From an uncultured Lachnospiraceae bacterium (lineage in GTDB: Bacteria > Bacillota > Clostridia > Lachnospirales > Lachnospiraceae): a stretch of DNA of 64,000 nt. The stretch spans positions 37,012 through 101,011 of the forward strand of contig CAJTWA010000008.1 in NCBI GenBank assembly GCA_910580195.1, in the 5' to 3' direction. Below are positions 1 to 8,177 of the stretch, piece after piece; position 1 is the stretch's first letter; each line of letters begins with the position of its first letter. Both the position numbers and the translations under genes were made by a program. The notes beneath the pieces are model-generated. The model searched no databases and was not told the DNA's origin. It was given only the letters and a program-made list of their open reading frames with translations.

Positions 1-862
1 TGCCCTGCCCCTGCAGCTCCTTGATGGCTGCTTCAAACTGTTCCGGGGTGGACTCTGAAAATTCAGAAACCTGCACAAACCCTACATTCCCTTCCAGCAT
101 TTGGTGCTGGACCGTGGGGACTTCAATCTGGCGGCGCACCACGTCCAATTCCACATGGTTCTCTTCCCCTTCCCGCAGAAGCTCCAAATGCACGGTGGTC
201 CCTTCTTCCCCTTTGATATGGGTCACAAGCTCTGAAAGCTCCATGCTGTCCCCGTCAATTTCCCCTACTTTTACAATCATGTCCCCGTCTTTCACCCCTG
301 CCTCTTCCGCAGGCGTGCCGGGATATACATGGAGGATTGTCACAACCTTCGTATTGATATTCTGGGTCAGGACTGCGCCGATGCCGTAGTAAACCCCGGA
401 GGTGCTCTCTGTCAGGGACTTATAATCTTCTGCCGTATAATAGGCGGAATAAGGGTCCCCCAGCCCCTCTACCATCCCGGTGTACATGCCTTCCACCAAG
501 GCCTTCTCATCAATGTCGTCATAATAATACTGGTCTATCAGGCCTGCAATTTCCCCCACCTTTTTCTCCACGTCGCTGCGGGAAACGGCATCTTTTGTAT
601 TTTCCTCCTGCTCCGCCTGCGTGCTGCGCTGGGCGCGGCCTGCCTTAGCGCCAAGCCATAAGCCCCCCAGCACTGCCGTAACGACAAGCAGCGTCACAAG
701 GCTGCCTACTGCAGCCCCTTTCCCAAACCCGGATTTCTTCTTTCCCTGCCCATCCTGGCCCTGCAGCCAAGCGTCCGGCCATTCCTGATGGGGCTGCCCT
801 GATTCTTGGTAACGGTGCAGCCCTTCCTGCCCCTGCGGTTCAAAGTTTTCTTGGTTGCCCAT
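1..862 (-). CDS. S41 carboxyl-terminal processing protease (partial)
   Basis: The gene runs off the left edge of the window, so only about 287 N-terminal residues are visible. A polar, Gln/Gly-rich cytoplasmic segment (1-45) is followed by one membrane helix (about 50-72), the S41 N-terminal helical region with the motif GLGDPYSAYY (133-142), and a PDZ domain (about 155-235) containing PGTPAEEAGVKDGD. The catalytic Ser/Lys domain lies outside the window. The ATG start is preceded by AGAGGAA. CtpA-type proteases are membrane-anchored and cut extracytoplasmic proteins near their C-termini. The gene lies directly downstream of ftsX, an arrangement often seen in Firmicutes. Family assignment is firm; the substrate is unknown. 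Confidence 0.9.
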   Translation of the reverse strand, partial: MGNQENFEPQGQEGLHRYQESGQPHQEWPDAWLQGQDGQGKKKSGFGKGAAVGSLVTLLVVTAVLGGLWLGAKAGRAQRSTQAEQEENTKDAVSRSDVEKKVGEIAGLIDQYYYDDIDEKALVEGMYTGMVEGLGDPYSAYYTAEDYKSLTESTSGVYYGIGAVLTQNINTKVVTILHVYPGTPAEEAGVKDGDMIVKVGEIDGDSMELSELVTHIKGEEGTTVHLELLREGEENHVELDVVRRQIEVPTVQHQMLEGNVGFVQVSEFSESTPEQFEAAIKELQGQG

Positions 863-1032
863 GCTATTCCTCTTTTCTCATACTATGTTTTTCCTAATCT
901 TAGCACATGAATACGTCCATATTGTGAATTATTCCCATCGCCTGCCTGAAAAATAGTTTCCACAGGATATGCCCCCGCCTTTGCCCCTGCAGAGCCTTCC
1001 GGCGCTTGCGGGCTGCCTGCGTTTTGCCCCCG

Positions 1033-1941
1033 CTAAACCTTCAGGTGCTTGCGGATTGTCACGCGGCTCCCAAGGAACCCAATCCCTACCCCAAGGACCA
1101 AGCCTACCGGCACAAGGGTGGAAAATACCTTGTCCACCGGCAGAAATTCCATCATGTTGTTGAGCCAGAGGAACTTCTCCCCCACATACACAATAATCCT
1201 GCGGTACATCTGGTAGAGCACCAGAAGCGGGATCCCGGAGCCGATAATCCCAATCAGGACCCCTTCCACAATAAAAGGCGCGCGCACAAAGTAATCCGTG
1301 GCGCCAATTAATTTCATAATGGCAATTTCCTCCCGCCTTACTGCAATGCCGATGGTGACGGTATTGCTGATTAGGAACACCGCCACGCACAGGAGGATTA
1401 AGATAATCCCCGCCGACACATACCCAATCAGCCGGTTGAAATCCGTTAAGGTATTCGCCGCCATATCCGAGCTTTTCACTTCCTTCACCCCGTCTAGGGA
1501 CTCAAGGAAGGTCACCAAGGATTTCTGCATGGAAATGTCGTTCATATAGACCTCGTAATGGGCTGAATTGGCAAGGGGGTTGTCCTCCGCAAACCCTTCC
1601 GCCATGTCCTCGGCCCCTTTGAAATAAATTTTCTGGAATTTCTCCCATGCCTCTTCGGCCGAAACAAACTTCTTTTCCGACACCTCCACCCGTTTCCCAA
1701 TCTGCTCCCCGATTTCATCCATCTGTGCCTGCGTTGCGCCTTCTACGAAAAATACCGTAACGGCAACCCCGGATTCTACCTCCCGGACCACGCTCTGGAA
1801 ATTCACTACCACAGAATAAAAGACCCCAAAGAGGAAAATGCAGGCGGACATGGTGGCGATAGAAGCCAAGGAAAACATTTTATTTTTCCAGATATTCTTT
1901 GCCCCCTGTATCAATGTATAGAAAAATGTACTAATCCTCAT
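1033..1941 (-). CDS. ftsX: cell division protein FtsX
   Basis: About 302 residues from the ATG of MRISTFFYTL. There is a short cytoplasmic N-terminus, a first membrane helix near residues 22-42, an extracellular domain of about 120 residues, and three helices in the C-terminal third, which is the FtsX topology. FtsX is the permease-like partner of FtsE and couples division to activation of peptidoglycan hydrolases. A GTG codon three residues upstream is possible, but AGGTGG lies at the right distance from this ATG. The start overlaps the end of ftsE by 11 bp, indicating translational coupling. Confidence 0.95.
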   Translation of the reverse strand: MRISTFFYTLIQGAKNIWKNKMFSLASIATMSACIFLFGVFYSVVVNFQSVVREVESGVAVTVFFVEGATQAQMDEIGEQIGKRVEVSEKKFVSAEEAWEKFQKIYFKGAEDMAEGFAEDNPLANSAHYEVYMNDISMQKSLVTFLESLDGVKEVKSSDMAANTLTDFNRLIGYVSAGIILILLCVAVFLISNTVTIGIAVRREEIAIMKLIGATDYFVRAPFIVEGVLIGIIGSGIPLLVLYQMYRRIIVYVGEKFLWLNNMMEFLPVDKVFSTLVPVGLVLGVGIGFLGSRVTIRKHLKV

Positions 1942-2614
1942 AACTGCCACCTACCCGCTCATCATCAATGACAACGCCTTGGCGCATGGTAATGACGCGC
2001 TTTTTCATTGCCCTTACAATCTCTAAGTTATGGGTCACTACAAGGACCGTGGTGCCCCTCTGGTTGATTTCCTCTAACAGCTTCATAATCTCCCATGCAT
2101 TGTGGGCGTCTAAGTTCCCGGTAGGCTCGTCGGCCAGAAGGATTTTCGGCTCGTTCACCAACGCCCGGGCAATGGCTACCCGCTGCTGCTCCCCGCCGGA
2201 AATTTCCTTGGGGTAGGACTTATATTTTGCCGCAAGGCCTACCATGGATAGGACTGCCGGTACCTTCCTGCGCATCGTCTTTACCGGCTTCCCCACAGCC
2301 CTCTGGGCAAAGGCTACGTTTTCATACACATTCCGGTCCTTTAACAGCCGGAAGTCTTGGAACACCACGCCGATGTTCCGCCGGAACCTAGGGATGTCCC
2401 TGTGGCGGATGCTCCCCAGCTTCTGGTTGTTGATGGTAATGCTCCCCTTGGTGGGCTCTAACTCCTTTAGCAGAAGCTTAATCAAAGTAGATTTCCCGGA
2501 ACCGCTGTCCCCCACCACAAATACGAATTCCCCGGGCTCAATATACAGGCTTACGTCGTTTAAAGCCGGAATCCCGGCAGAGTAAGCCTTGCTGACATTT
2601 TCCAGTTTTATCAT
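1931..2614 (-). CDS. ftsE: cell division ATP-binding protein FtsE
   Basis: 227-residue ABC ATPase of the usual FtsE length. Walker A GDSGSGKST lies near residues 36-44, the signature region contains SGGEQQRVAIARAL, and Walker B leads into LLADEPTGNLD. It energises FtsX at the division site. An upstream in-frame ATG (2638) has no Shine-Dalgarno sequence, whereas AAAGGAA and GGGTGAT precede the chosen ATG. It forms an operon with ftsX. Confidence 0.95.
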   Translation of the reverse strand: MIKLENVSKAYSAGIPALNDVSLYIEPGEFVFVVGDSGSGKSTLIKLLLKELEPTKGSITINNQKLGSIRHRDIPRFRRNIGVVFQDFRLLKDRNVYENVAFAQRAVGKPVKTMRRKVPAVLSMVGLAAKYKSYPKEISGGEQQRVAIARALVNEPKILLADEPTGNLDAHNAWEIMKLLEEINQRGTTVLVVTHNLEIVRAMKKRVITMRQGVVIDDERVGGSYED

Positions 2615-2735
2615 AATCACCCATTCCTTTCGCTCCATCCAAGCACAGGCTGCAAGGAAAAATTATATTTCCCATAGCAGGCGCCTGCGCCGCAGTCCCC
2701 TAATGTGCTGTCCGGGCTATCTTCCGGCCAGTACG

Positions 2736-3824
2736 CTAGTAGTCCAACGATTCCATATATTTCATGTACTTCACTACCATCAGGGCAATTTTAAATGTGA
2801 TGGCGTCCTCAAACACCCGCAAATCCAGCCCCGTGCTCTTCTGCAATTTGTCCAGCCGGTACACAAGGGTATTCCGGTGGATGTACAGCTGCCTTGAGGT
2901 TTCCGAAACATTCAAGCTGTTCTCGAAAAACTTATTGATGGTAGTCAGGGTTTCTTCGTCAAATTCGTCCGGGGACTTCCCGTCGAAAATTTCCTTGATG
3001 AACATTTTGCACAAGGGGATGGGGAGCTGGTAAATCAGCCGCCCAATGCCCAGCGTGGAATAGGCGATTACCTGCCGCTCCTGAAAGAAAATCTTCCCTA
3101 CGTCCAGCGCCATCCGGGCTTCTTTATAGGAACGGGAAACCTCCTTAATCTCGTTGACCACCGTGCCGTAGGCAATGTGGATTTCCAAGTCGTCGTTGCT
3201 GCGGAACAAGCCCAAGATGACCTCCGCCGTCTTGTTCAGCTCCTCATAGCCCTCATTGTCCATGACTTCTTTTACCACAATAATATTTTTCTCGTCTACT
3301 GCCGTAATAAAATCCCGGGACTTGCCCCCGAGGAGCCCCCGCACCCGTTCCAGTTCGTTCCCGTCTTTTTCCCGGTTGGTTTCCACAATGAACACGACGC
3401 GCCTTGCCTCCGTGTCAATATGGAGCTTCTTGGCGCGGTTGTAGATGTCCACCAGAAGCAGGTTGTCAAGCAGCAGGTTCTTCACGAAATTATCCTTGTC
3501 AAACCGCTCCTTGTAAGCCACCAGCAGGTTCTGTATCTGGAAGCTGGCAATCTTCCCAATCATATAGACGTCTTCGCTGTCGCCCTTTGCAAGCAAAATA
3601 TATTCCAGCTGGTGCTCGTCAAAAACTTTAAAAAACTGGCATCCTAAAAACACTTGGCTATCCGCAGGAGATTCTACAAATGCCAGCGCCGCCGCCACAT
3701 AGCTGTCTGTATCCTGAAAAGTTGCCGCCAACACCTTGCCTTCCGTATCAATGATACATAAATCAATTCTGGTAATGCCCTTTAACCCGTCAATTGTACT
3801 TTGAAGTATCTGATTCGAAATCAT
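2736..3824 (-). CDS. CdaR/PucR-type transcriptional regulator
   Basis: 362 residues. The N-terminal region starting at MISNQILQST resembles the sugar-diacid recognition domain of CdaR proteins, a middle region (about 130-270) resembles the GGDEF-like domain of the family, and the C-terminal PucR helix-turn-helix (about 300-355) includes SETSRQLYIHRNTLVYRLDKL. AAAGGAG immediately precedes the chosen ATG; an in-frame extension of 24 residues upstream has no such site. It lies 121 bp upstream of ftsE on the same strand. The ligand and targets cannot be read from the sequence. Residue ranges are approximate. Confidence 0.85.
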   Translation of the reverse strand: MISNQILQSTIDGLKGITRIDLCIIDTEGKVLAATFQDTDSYVAAALAFVESPADSQVFLGCQFFKVFDEHQLEYILLAKGDSEDVYMIGKIASFQIQNLLVAYKERFDKDNFVKNLLLDNLLLVDIYNRAKKLHIDTEARRVVFIVETNREKDGNELERVRGLLGGKSRDFITAVDEKNIIVVKEVMDNEGYEELNKTAEVILGLFRSNDDLEIHIAYGTVVNEIKEVSRSYKEARMALDVGKIFFQERQVIAYSTLGIGRLIYQLPIPLCKMFIKEIFDGKSPDEFDEETLTTINKFFENSLNVSETSRQLYIHRNTLVYRLDKLQKSTGLDLRVFEDAITFKIALMVVKYMKYMESLDY

Positions 3825-4249
3825 TTGCTTCACTCCTTTTCCATTCCATCTGCATGCTGTTCTCTTTCTGGCAGGGGTGCCCCGCCTTTTGTGCATAATT
3901 TCCGTTGCTGCTTCTCGCTTGGGCGTTTGCTTTCAGTCAACTTTCACAATTCTATTCCCACTATTTTAGGAAAACAAAACAACTCCATATGTATTTTAAT
4001 GCAATATTACAAAAAAAGAAAGAGGAAATCCATATTTTTTTATGCATTTCCTCAATTTTTTTCCAGATGTTTCCTTTCGGAGGGTAGCCATAGTGTACAA
4101 AAATGCAGAAAATTCCCGCGGAGGCTTTGCCGGAAGGGAAGCACCCGTCATTGCCGCCCCGGCGAAAGGGCCATGCTTGCCTTCCTGCCGCCGTGCTGGG
4201 AGGCAAGCGCCCATCATTGCCTGCCCGGCGAAAGGGCCAAATGGCTGTC
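3825..4249. other. intergenic region with degenerate tandem repeat
   Basis: 425 bp between the CdaR-like gene and yitT. An AT-rich part next to the CdaR-like start probably holds its promoter, although I see no consensus -35/-10 pair. Positions about 4125-4240 hold two imperfect copies of a unit of about 65 bp, recognisable by the shared core CCGGCGAAAGGGCCA. I see no credible gene here. Confidence 0.6.
4010..4053 (-). terminator. intrinsic terminator downstream of yitT
   Basis: An 8-bp stem (GAGGAAAT paired with ATTTCCTC, 4022-4053) is followed on the minus strand by a run of T residues. There is also a T-run on the plus side, so it may act in both directions. Confidence 0.6.
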
Positions 4250-5131
4250 TTAATACCCGTGGTACTCAATAAAGCCTTCGCCCAGGACCTCCCGCACGTC
4301 CCCTACGATGACGAAAGCATCTTTGTCCAGCTGGTGGACCAATTCTTTTAAGAGGACAATCTGCTTTTTGGACACTACGCAGTAGAGCATGCATTTCTGT
4401 TCCCCGGAATACATCCCCCGGGCCTCTAAGCCTGTGACGCCCCGGTCTAAGGTTTCCATGATTAATTTGGCAACCTCCTCGTACTGGTTGGTGATGATGT
4501 AGGCCGCCTTGGAGAATTTCATGCCTTCCAAGATGGCGTCCGTCACCTTAGAAGCAATGAAAATCAGCACAATGGCGTACATGGAAGGGCGCAGGCCAAA
4601 GACATAAAGGCCTGCCAGCACAACCATCCCGTCTAAAACCTGCATAATCTGGGCTACGGAATAATGCTTCAGCTTGCATTGGATTAAGATGGCCACCATT
4701 TCCGTGCCCCCGGTGGTAGCGTTGGCCCACAGGATCATGCCCATGGATATGCCGGAGAGGACGCCGCCGAATACGGCCGCCAAGGTAAAATCCCCGCTGA
4801 CGAAGTCCAGCTCCGGGATCACGTACAGCCAAAGGGAAAGCAGCGCCGTGGCTATGGCGGTCCTGCCGATGAAGCGTTTCCCTTTCACCTTCCAAGCGAT
4901 TAAAAATACCGGGATGTTCAGCGCAAGGTTGGCAAACCATAAGGGGACGCCCCCTGGGTAAAAGAAATCCGTCAAATCCTTGAGCAGGATGGAAAGGCCG
5001 GTAAAGCCCCCCGTTACCAAATTAATGGGGTCGCAGATGCACTTGATAGCAAATGCCAATAGCCCCGTCCCTGCGATGATTACCAGATACTGAAACACTG
5101 GGTTCCTTTTGTAAGCAAAAAATTTATCCAT
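4250..5131 (-). CDS. YitT family membrane protein
   Basis: 293 residues. The N-terminal two thirds contain five to six hydrophobic helices, with the family-typical stretches INLVTGGFTGLSILL (about 35-50) and GGTEMVAILI (about 145-155). A soluble DUF2179 domain occupies about residues 210-293. YitT proteins are widespread in Firmicutes and their transport role is unproven. The gene stands alone between a WecG-like gene and a CdaR-like gene. Confidence 0.9.
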   Translation of the reverse strand: MDKFFAYKRNPVFQYLVIIAGTGLLAFAIKCICDPINLVTGGFTGLSILLKDLTDFFYPGGVPLWFANLALNIPVFLIAWKVKGKRFIGRTAIATALLSLWLYVIPELDFVSGDFTLAAVFGGVLSGISMGMILWANATTGGTEMVAILIQCKLKHYSVAQIMQVLDGMVVLAGLYVFGLRPSMYAIVLIFIASKVTDAILEGMKFSKAAYIITNQYEEVAKLIMETLDRGVTGLEARGMYSGEQKCMLYCVVSKKQIVLLKELVHQLDKDAFVIVGDVREVLGEGFIEYHGY

Positions 5132-5253
5132 GCGATTTTCCTCATGTGCCTTTCTTACATTTATTTTATGCCCTATCCCAAGCCTTTTGCAGGGCGTATA
5201 AAAATCTTTTCCCTGCAGATGCCCGCATACTTCTTTTGATACGCGCCAGCATA

Positions 5254-5940
5254 CTATGCCGGCCCATCTTTCTTATTATAGCGCGCCAGCATACTATGCA
5301 TCATGCCCTTCTGGATTAATTTTTTGGCAAAGCCTGCCACTTCCGACACGCCCTTCTTGGAGGTATAATCTTTCCCAAGCCCATACCAAATTTTTACATT
5401 CAGCTTTTCCTTATTGGCTTTTAAGAAATATTCCTGTTCCGGCGTGGATACCACGGAAACCAGCACGTCCGGCTCCGCAATGTTAATTTCATTAATCACT
5501 TTGTCATAATCCCCGAGGCAGTCTGCCAGCGCATAGCTGCCCACCACCTTTACCCGGCTGTAATTCTCACGGAGGAATCCCTGCAAAGCATCTAGCTGCA
5601 AACTGTCGTCCCCCAGCAGGTAAACCGTCCGGTTATTGCGGGCCGCCCGCTTTAAGAATTCCCGCTGGAACAGGTTGTCCACCGTTTCCTGAATCCTCTG
5701 GGGAGAAGTTTCCGCCTCCGCCGCTTTTAAGATTTCCTTGTCGCTGACAACGGTCAGGTCGAGGCTCTTAATACATTCCTTCAGTTCTTCATCTTCCTGC
5801 GCCCGGACTAGCGTGTCCATGGAAATTGTTTCCACTGTATTCATCATATCATTGCCAAGGAACCCTTCCACATGGCGCATTGCCTCCTGCACTGTGTAAT
5901 TATCCAAGGCCATTCCCAATATTTCCAACTTTTTAACCAT
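5254..5940 (-). CDS. WecG/TagA/CpsF-family glycosyltransferase homologue
   Basis: 228 residues from the ATG of MVKKLEILGM. Two halves resemble the GT26 fold: residues 10-70 with the pattern TISMDTLVRAQEDEEL and DLTVVSDKEIL, and residues 85-200 with VYLLGDD, NEINIAEPDVLVSV and a C-terminal basic segment. Known family members transfer N-acetylmannosamine or similar sugars to a lipid-linked acceptor in wall polymer synthesis. The motifs are divergent, so activity is uncertain. An upstream in-frame ATG (6009) has no ribosome binding site. The 3' end is partly duplicated: GCATAGTATGCTGGCGCG occurs in the final codons and again across the stop codon. Confidence 0.75.
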   Translation of the reverse strand: MVKKLEILGMALDNYTVQEAMRHVEGFLGNDMMNTVETISMDTLVRAQEDEELKECIKSLDLTVVSDKEILKAAEAETSPQRIQETVDNLFQREFLKRAARNNRTVYLLGDDSLQLDALQGFLRENYSRVKVVGSYALADCLGDYDKVINEINIAEPDVLVSVVSTPEQEYFLKANKEKLNVKIWYGLGKDYTSKKGVSEVAGFAKKLIQKGMMHSMLARYNKKDGPA

Positions 5941-6175
5941 ATCGCACCCGTTTCTATGTTCCTGCCTAAAGTACCCTAGAAGTATACCAAATGAATGGAA
6001 CTTTTTCAACCTTCTTTTTGCTGATATTAGAATGAGTTGACTGACATTTCTGCCACAAAAAATGTTTTTTTTGTCTATTAGAAAGTCAATGCTTTTTCCT
6101 ATTTTTTCTCAATTTCACTCGCTTTATTACAACTTCACAAAACAAATGTTTCTTTTTTTACCTATGTAAACCACC

Positions 6176-6305
6176 TTATTCACATGCATTTTGGTGGATA
6201 ATGTGGATAACTCTGTGTATAACTCACTTTTTTGGATTTTTTGTCACCCCGTTATGTGGATAACTTCTGGATAACTTTTTGGGGCTTTGTCGATTTTGTG
6301 CATAT
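6176..6305. promoter_or_regulatory. cluster of DnaA boxes
   Basis: Perfect matches to TTATNCACA occur at 6176-6184 (plus) and at 6202-6210, 6214-6222 and 6255-6263 (minus). Near matches with one mismatch occur at 6193-6201, 6266-6274 and 6297-6305. That gives seven sites in 130 bp of AT-rich DNA. Binding by DnaA is inferred from the sites. Genes on both sides run in the same direction, so this does not look like the replication origin; a DnaA-titrating or regulatory cluster is more likely. Confidence 0.75.
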
Positions 6306-6354
6306 TTTCCTGTCGAATTTTTTAGAAAAAAAGAAGCGGTTTTTGTCGAAAAAT
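6286..6354 (+). promoter_or_regulatory. three Spo0A-box-like sites
   Basis: TTTGTCGA at 6286-6293, TGTCGAA at 6311-6317 and TTTTGTCGAAAAA at 6341-6353 share the 0A-box core TGTCGAA or nearly so; the last is essentially a consensus site. They adjoin the DnaA boxes and lie 350-410 bp upstream of the WecG-like start. Binding by Spo0A is inference only; no sporulation gene is visible in the window. Confidence 0.5.
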
Positions 6355-6464
6355 TATTATTTTAAAATTCTGGGAATTGTAAGACATTTTTCCTGTATTT
6401 TTTTGGGATGGGGAATTCTCCATGGGTATCCCCTGAAGGGGTTTTGTTCCGGGCGCGAAGCTGT

Positions 6465-6620
6465 GCAGAGCCTGCCTCAGCGGAGTGATAATATCTTCCC
6501 GGAAAACGGCATCCGCTTGCTTGACTTTGGGCGAACCTCCCCCAATGAAGCGAGGGCATCCTTCCGGAAGATGGCATCCACTTGCTTAGTTTTGGGCAGG
6601 CCTGCCTCAGCGGAGTGAGG
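6465..6620. repeat. degenerate tandem repeat
   Basis: Two to three imperfect copies of a unit of roughly 65 bp share the elements GGCATCC, CTTGCTT, TTTGGGC and GCGGAGTGA. They lie in the 3' flank of the NlpC/P60 gene. Confidence 0.55.
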
Positions 6621-6651
6621 GGACCCTCCTAGAAGGTTTTATCCTATAGGA

Positions 6652-6688
6652 CAAAAAACAGGTACGCCAAAATCTGGCATACCTGTTC
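6652..6688 (-). terminator. terminator of the NlpC/P60 gene
   Basis: An 11-bp stem (CAGGTATGCCA paired with TGGCGTACCTG, with one wobble pair) and a short loop, followed on the minus strand by TTTTTT. It lies 24 bp beyond the stop codon. Confidence 0.85.
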
Positions 6689-6711
6689 CTTTTATCCTTT
6701 TTCTGTCTTCT

Positions 6712-7965
6712 TTAGAAAATCCTTCTTACTGCAACGATTGTGCGGTAGTTTGCCGGGGAGGTGTACTTAATGCCGGTAGCTTCGGTACTAGCATGTACAA
6801 TGGTGTTCCCGCCAATATAAATCCCAACATGCCCGCTGTAACATACGATGTCGCCCGGCTGCATTGCATCTGCGCTTACGCCGTACCCTACGCCAGCCAA
6901 TGCGCTGGAGGAGTGCGGAAGGCCTACGCCAAATGCTGCGTATACGCTCATGACGAACCCAGAGCAGTCTGCGCCGTTTGTCAGGCTTGTCCCGCCGTAT
7001 ACATACGGGTTACCCACAAACTGGCAAGCATAGTCTGCTACTGCCTGTCCGCTGCCGCCGCTTGGCGGAGCATAGCTTCTGCTGCTTCCCCCTGAGGATG
7101 ATCCTGAAGAGGAACCTGAGGAACTTCCGGAGCTGCTGGAACGGGAAGGCCTAGAAGCCTCTTCTGCCGCCCTGCGTGCTGCTTCTTCTGCTGCCTTACG
7201 CTCTTCTTCTTCTTTCTTAAGGCGGGCTTCTTCTTCTTCCTTAGACTCTGCTACTACATAGTTGGTGCTGCATTTTACGAAGTCGCCGGACACCCATCCG
7301 TCCCCTTCTTCAATTGCAACTTTTACCCATCCGTCTTTTTCTTCCACTACGCTGAGTGTTTCGCCCTGCGGAACCTGCCCAAGGACTTCAGACTCTGTGC
7401 TGGAATCAGAACGGACATTCAGGTTATCGGTTGTAACGTCTGCTACCCTATAGCCAACGGATTTTGCTAAGTCAGGATCCCCTAATACGAGGAATTCTGA
7501 TTTTATGTACCCTTCCACATTACCGGAATGGATCTTATACCAATCGCCTTCCACCCCAAGCACGGTACATGCGGAATTGTTATACAGCTTGCCAAGCACT
7601 TCGCCGTCTTCCCCTGCGGTGGAGCGGACATTTACATAATTCTCAACTTGGGCAATTGCAATATCGTCATATTCTGTCTTCTGGACAGGCGTTTCATTCT
7701 TCACGTCATTGACAGCCGTGTCGATGGATTCATGCCTTGGCGCCAGTGAATTAGCAAAAATCTCTGTTACGCCTGCGGTTACGGAGGTATCCTTGTCCGC
7801 TTCTTTATTTTCTGCCGGCTTGTCCGCCTGGACATCCTGCGCTGCGGTAATCAAGTCACCTGCGCCTGCGCTTACGGATGCGTGAGATACGAAAGAACTG
7901 CTTGTGATTACAACTGCTGCGGTTAAGCAACATGTAGTTGCCCTTCTGATTGAATTCCTGTTCAT
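6712..7965 (-). CDS. secreted SH3b-NlpC/P60 cell wall endopeptidase
   Basis: 417 residues. A signal peptide (about 1-30) is followed by two bacterial SH3 domains (about 103-160 and 172-232, each with a VNVRS/LNVRS core), an acidic/Ala-rich helical linker (240-272), a Ser/Gly-rich linker (275-297) and a C-terminal NlpC/P60 domain. The catalytic residues are visible as C334 in GADCSGF, H379 in GHVGIY and H391 in IVHAS. The family cleaves D-gamma-glutamyl-diaminopimelate bonds in peptidoglycan. The gene is monocistronic, with its own terminator, a consensus promoter and two WalR-like boxes, which is how such hydrolases are controlled in Bacillus. GGAGGG precedes the ATG. Confidence 0.92.
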   Translation of the reverse strand: MNRNSIRRATTCCLTAAVVITSSSFVSHASVSAGAGDLITAAQDVQADKPAENKEADKDTSVTAGVTEIFANSLAPRHESIDTAVNDVKNETPVQKTEYDDIAIAQVENYVNVRSTAGEDGEVLGKLYNNSACTVLGVEGDWYKIHSGNVEGYIKSEFLVLGDPDLAKSVGYRVADVTTDNLNVRSDSSTESEVLGQVPQGETLSVVEEKDGWVKVAIEEGDGWVSGDFVKCSTNYVVAESKEEEEARLKKEEEERKAAEEAARRAAEEASRPSRSSSSGSSSGSSSGSSSGGSSRSYAPPSGGSGQAVADYACQFVGNPYVYGGTSLTNGADCSGFVMSVYAAFGVGLPHSSSALAGVGYGVSADAMQPGDIVCYSGHVGIYIGGNTIVHASTEATGIKYTSPANYRTIVAVRRIF

Positions 7966-8032
7966 AATAACTATAACCCTCCATGTATCATCCCGTTTTA
8001 TTGTTATGAAGACCTTTGACGGTGCATCATTT

Positions 8033-8049
8033 GTTACGAATTTATTACA
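8033..8049 (-). promoter_or_regulatory. WalR-like box 1
   Basis: On the minus strand this reads TGTAAT-N5-CGTAAC, one mismatch from the WalR direct repeat TGTWAH-N5-TGTWAH. It lies just downstream of the -10 element, around the expected transcription start. Confidence 0.5.
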
Positions 8050-8055
8050 GAATTT

Positions 8056-8084
8056 ATTATATCAAGGAGGGCTGGTTATGTCAA
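8056..8084 (-). promoter_or_regulatory. sigma-A promoter of the NlpC/P60 gene
   Basis: TTGACA (8084-8079), a 17-bp spacer and TATAAT (8061-8056): a perfect consensus promoter, giving a leader of about 85 nt. Confidence 0.9.
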
Positions 8085-8093
8085 CTGTAATCT

Positions 8094-8110
8094 TTTACAA
8101 AAATGTTACG
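8094..8110 (-). promoter_or_regulatory. WalR-like box 2
   Basis: On the minus strand this reads CGTAAC-N5-TGTAAA, one mismatch from the WalR repeat. It lies 10 bp upstream of the -35 element, a typical activator position. Confidence 0.5.
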
Positions 8111-8177
8111 ATATTTGCGCAAATATTGTCATTAATGCATTTTTATGGAAATTCCGGGAAGATATTGGCAGCTTTGG

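Larger units (their letters stand above)
6010..6711. other. 700-bp AT-rich intergenic region
   Basis: Separates the NlpC/P60 gene from the WecG-like gene, both on the minus strand. It contains the DnaA-box cluster (6176-6305), three Spo0A-box-like sites (6286-6354), a degenerate tandem repeat (about 6465-6620) and the NlpC/P60 terminator. No open frame in it looks like a gene. Confidence 0.8.

Noticed and set aside
6176..6305. Replication origin
   Set aside because: DnaA boxes are dense, but no dnaA, dnaN or rpmH is near and flanking genes do not switch strand.
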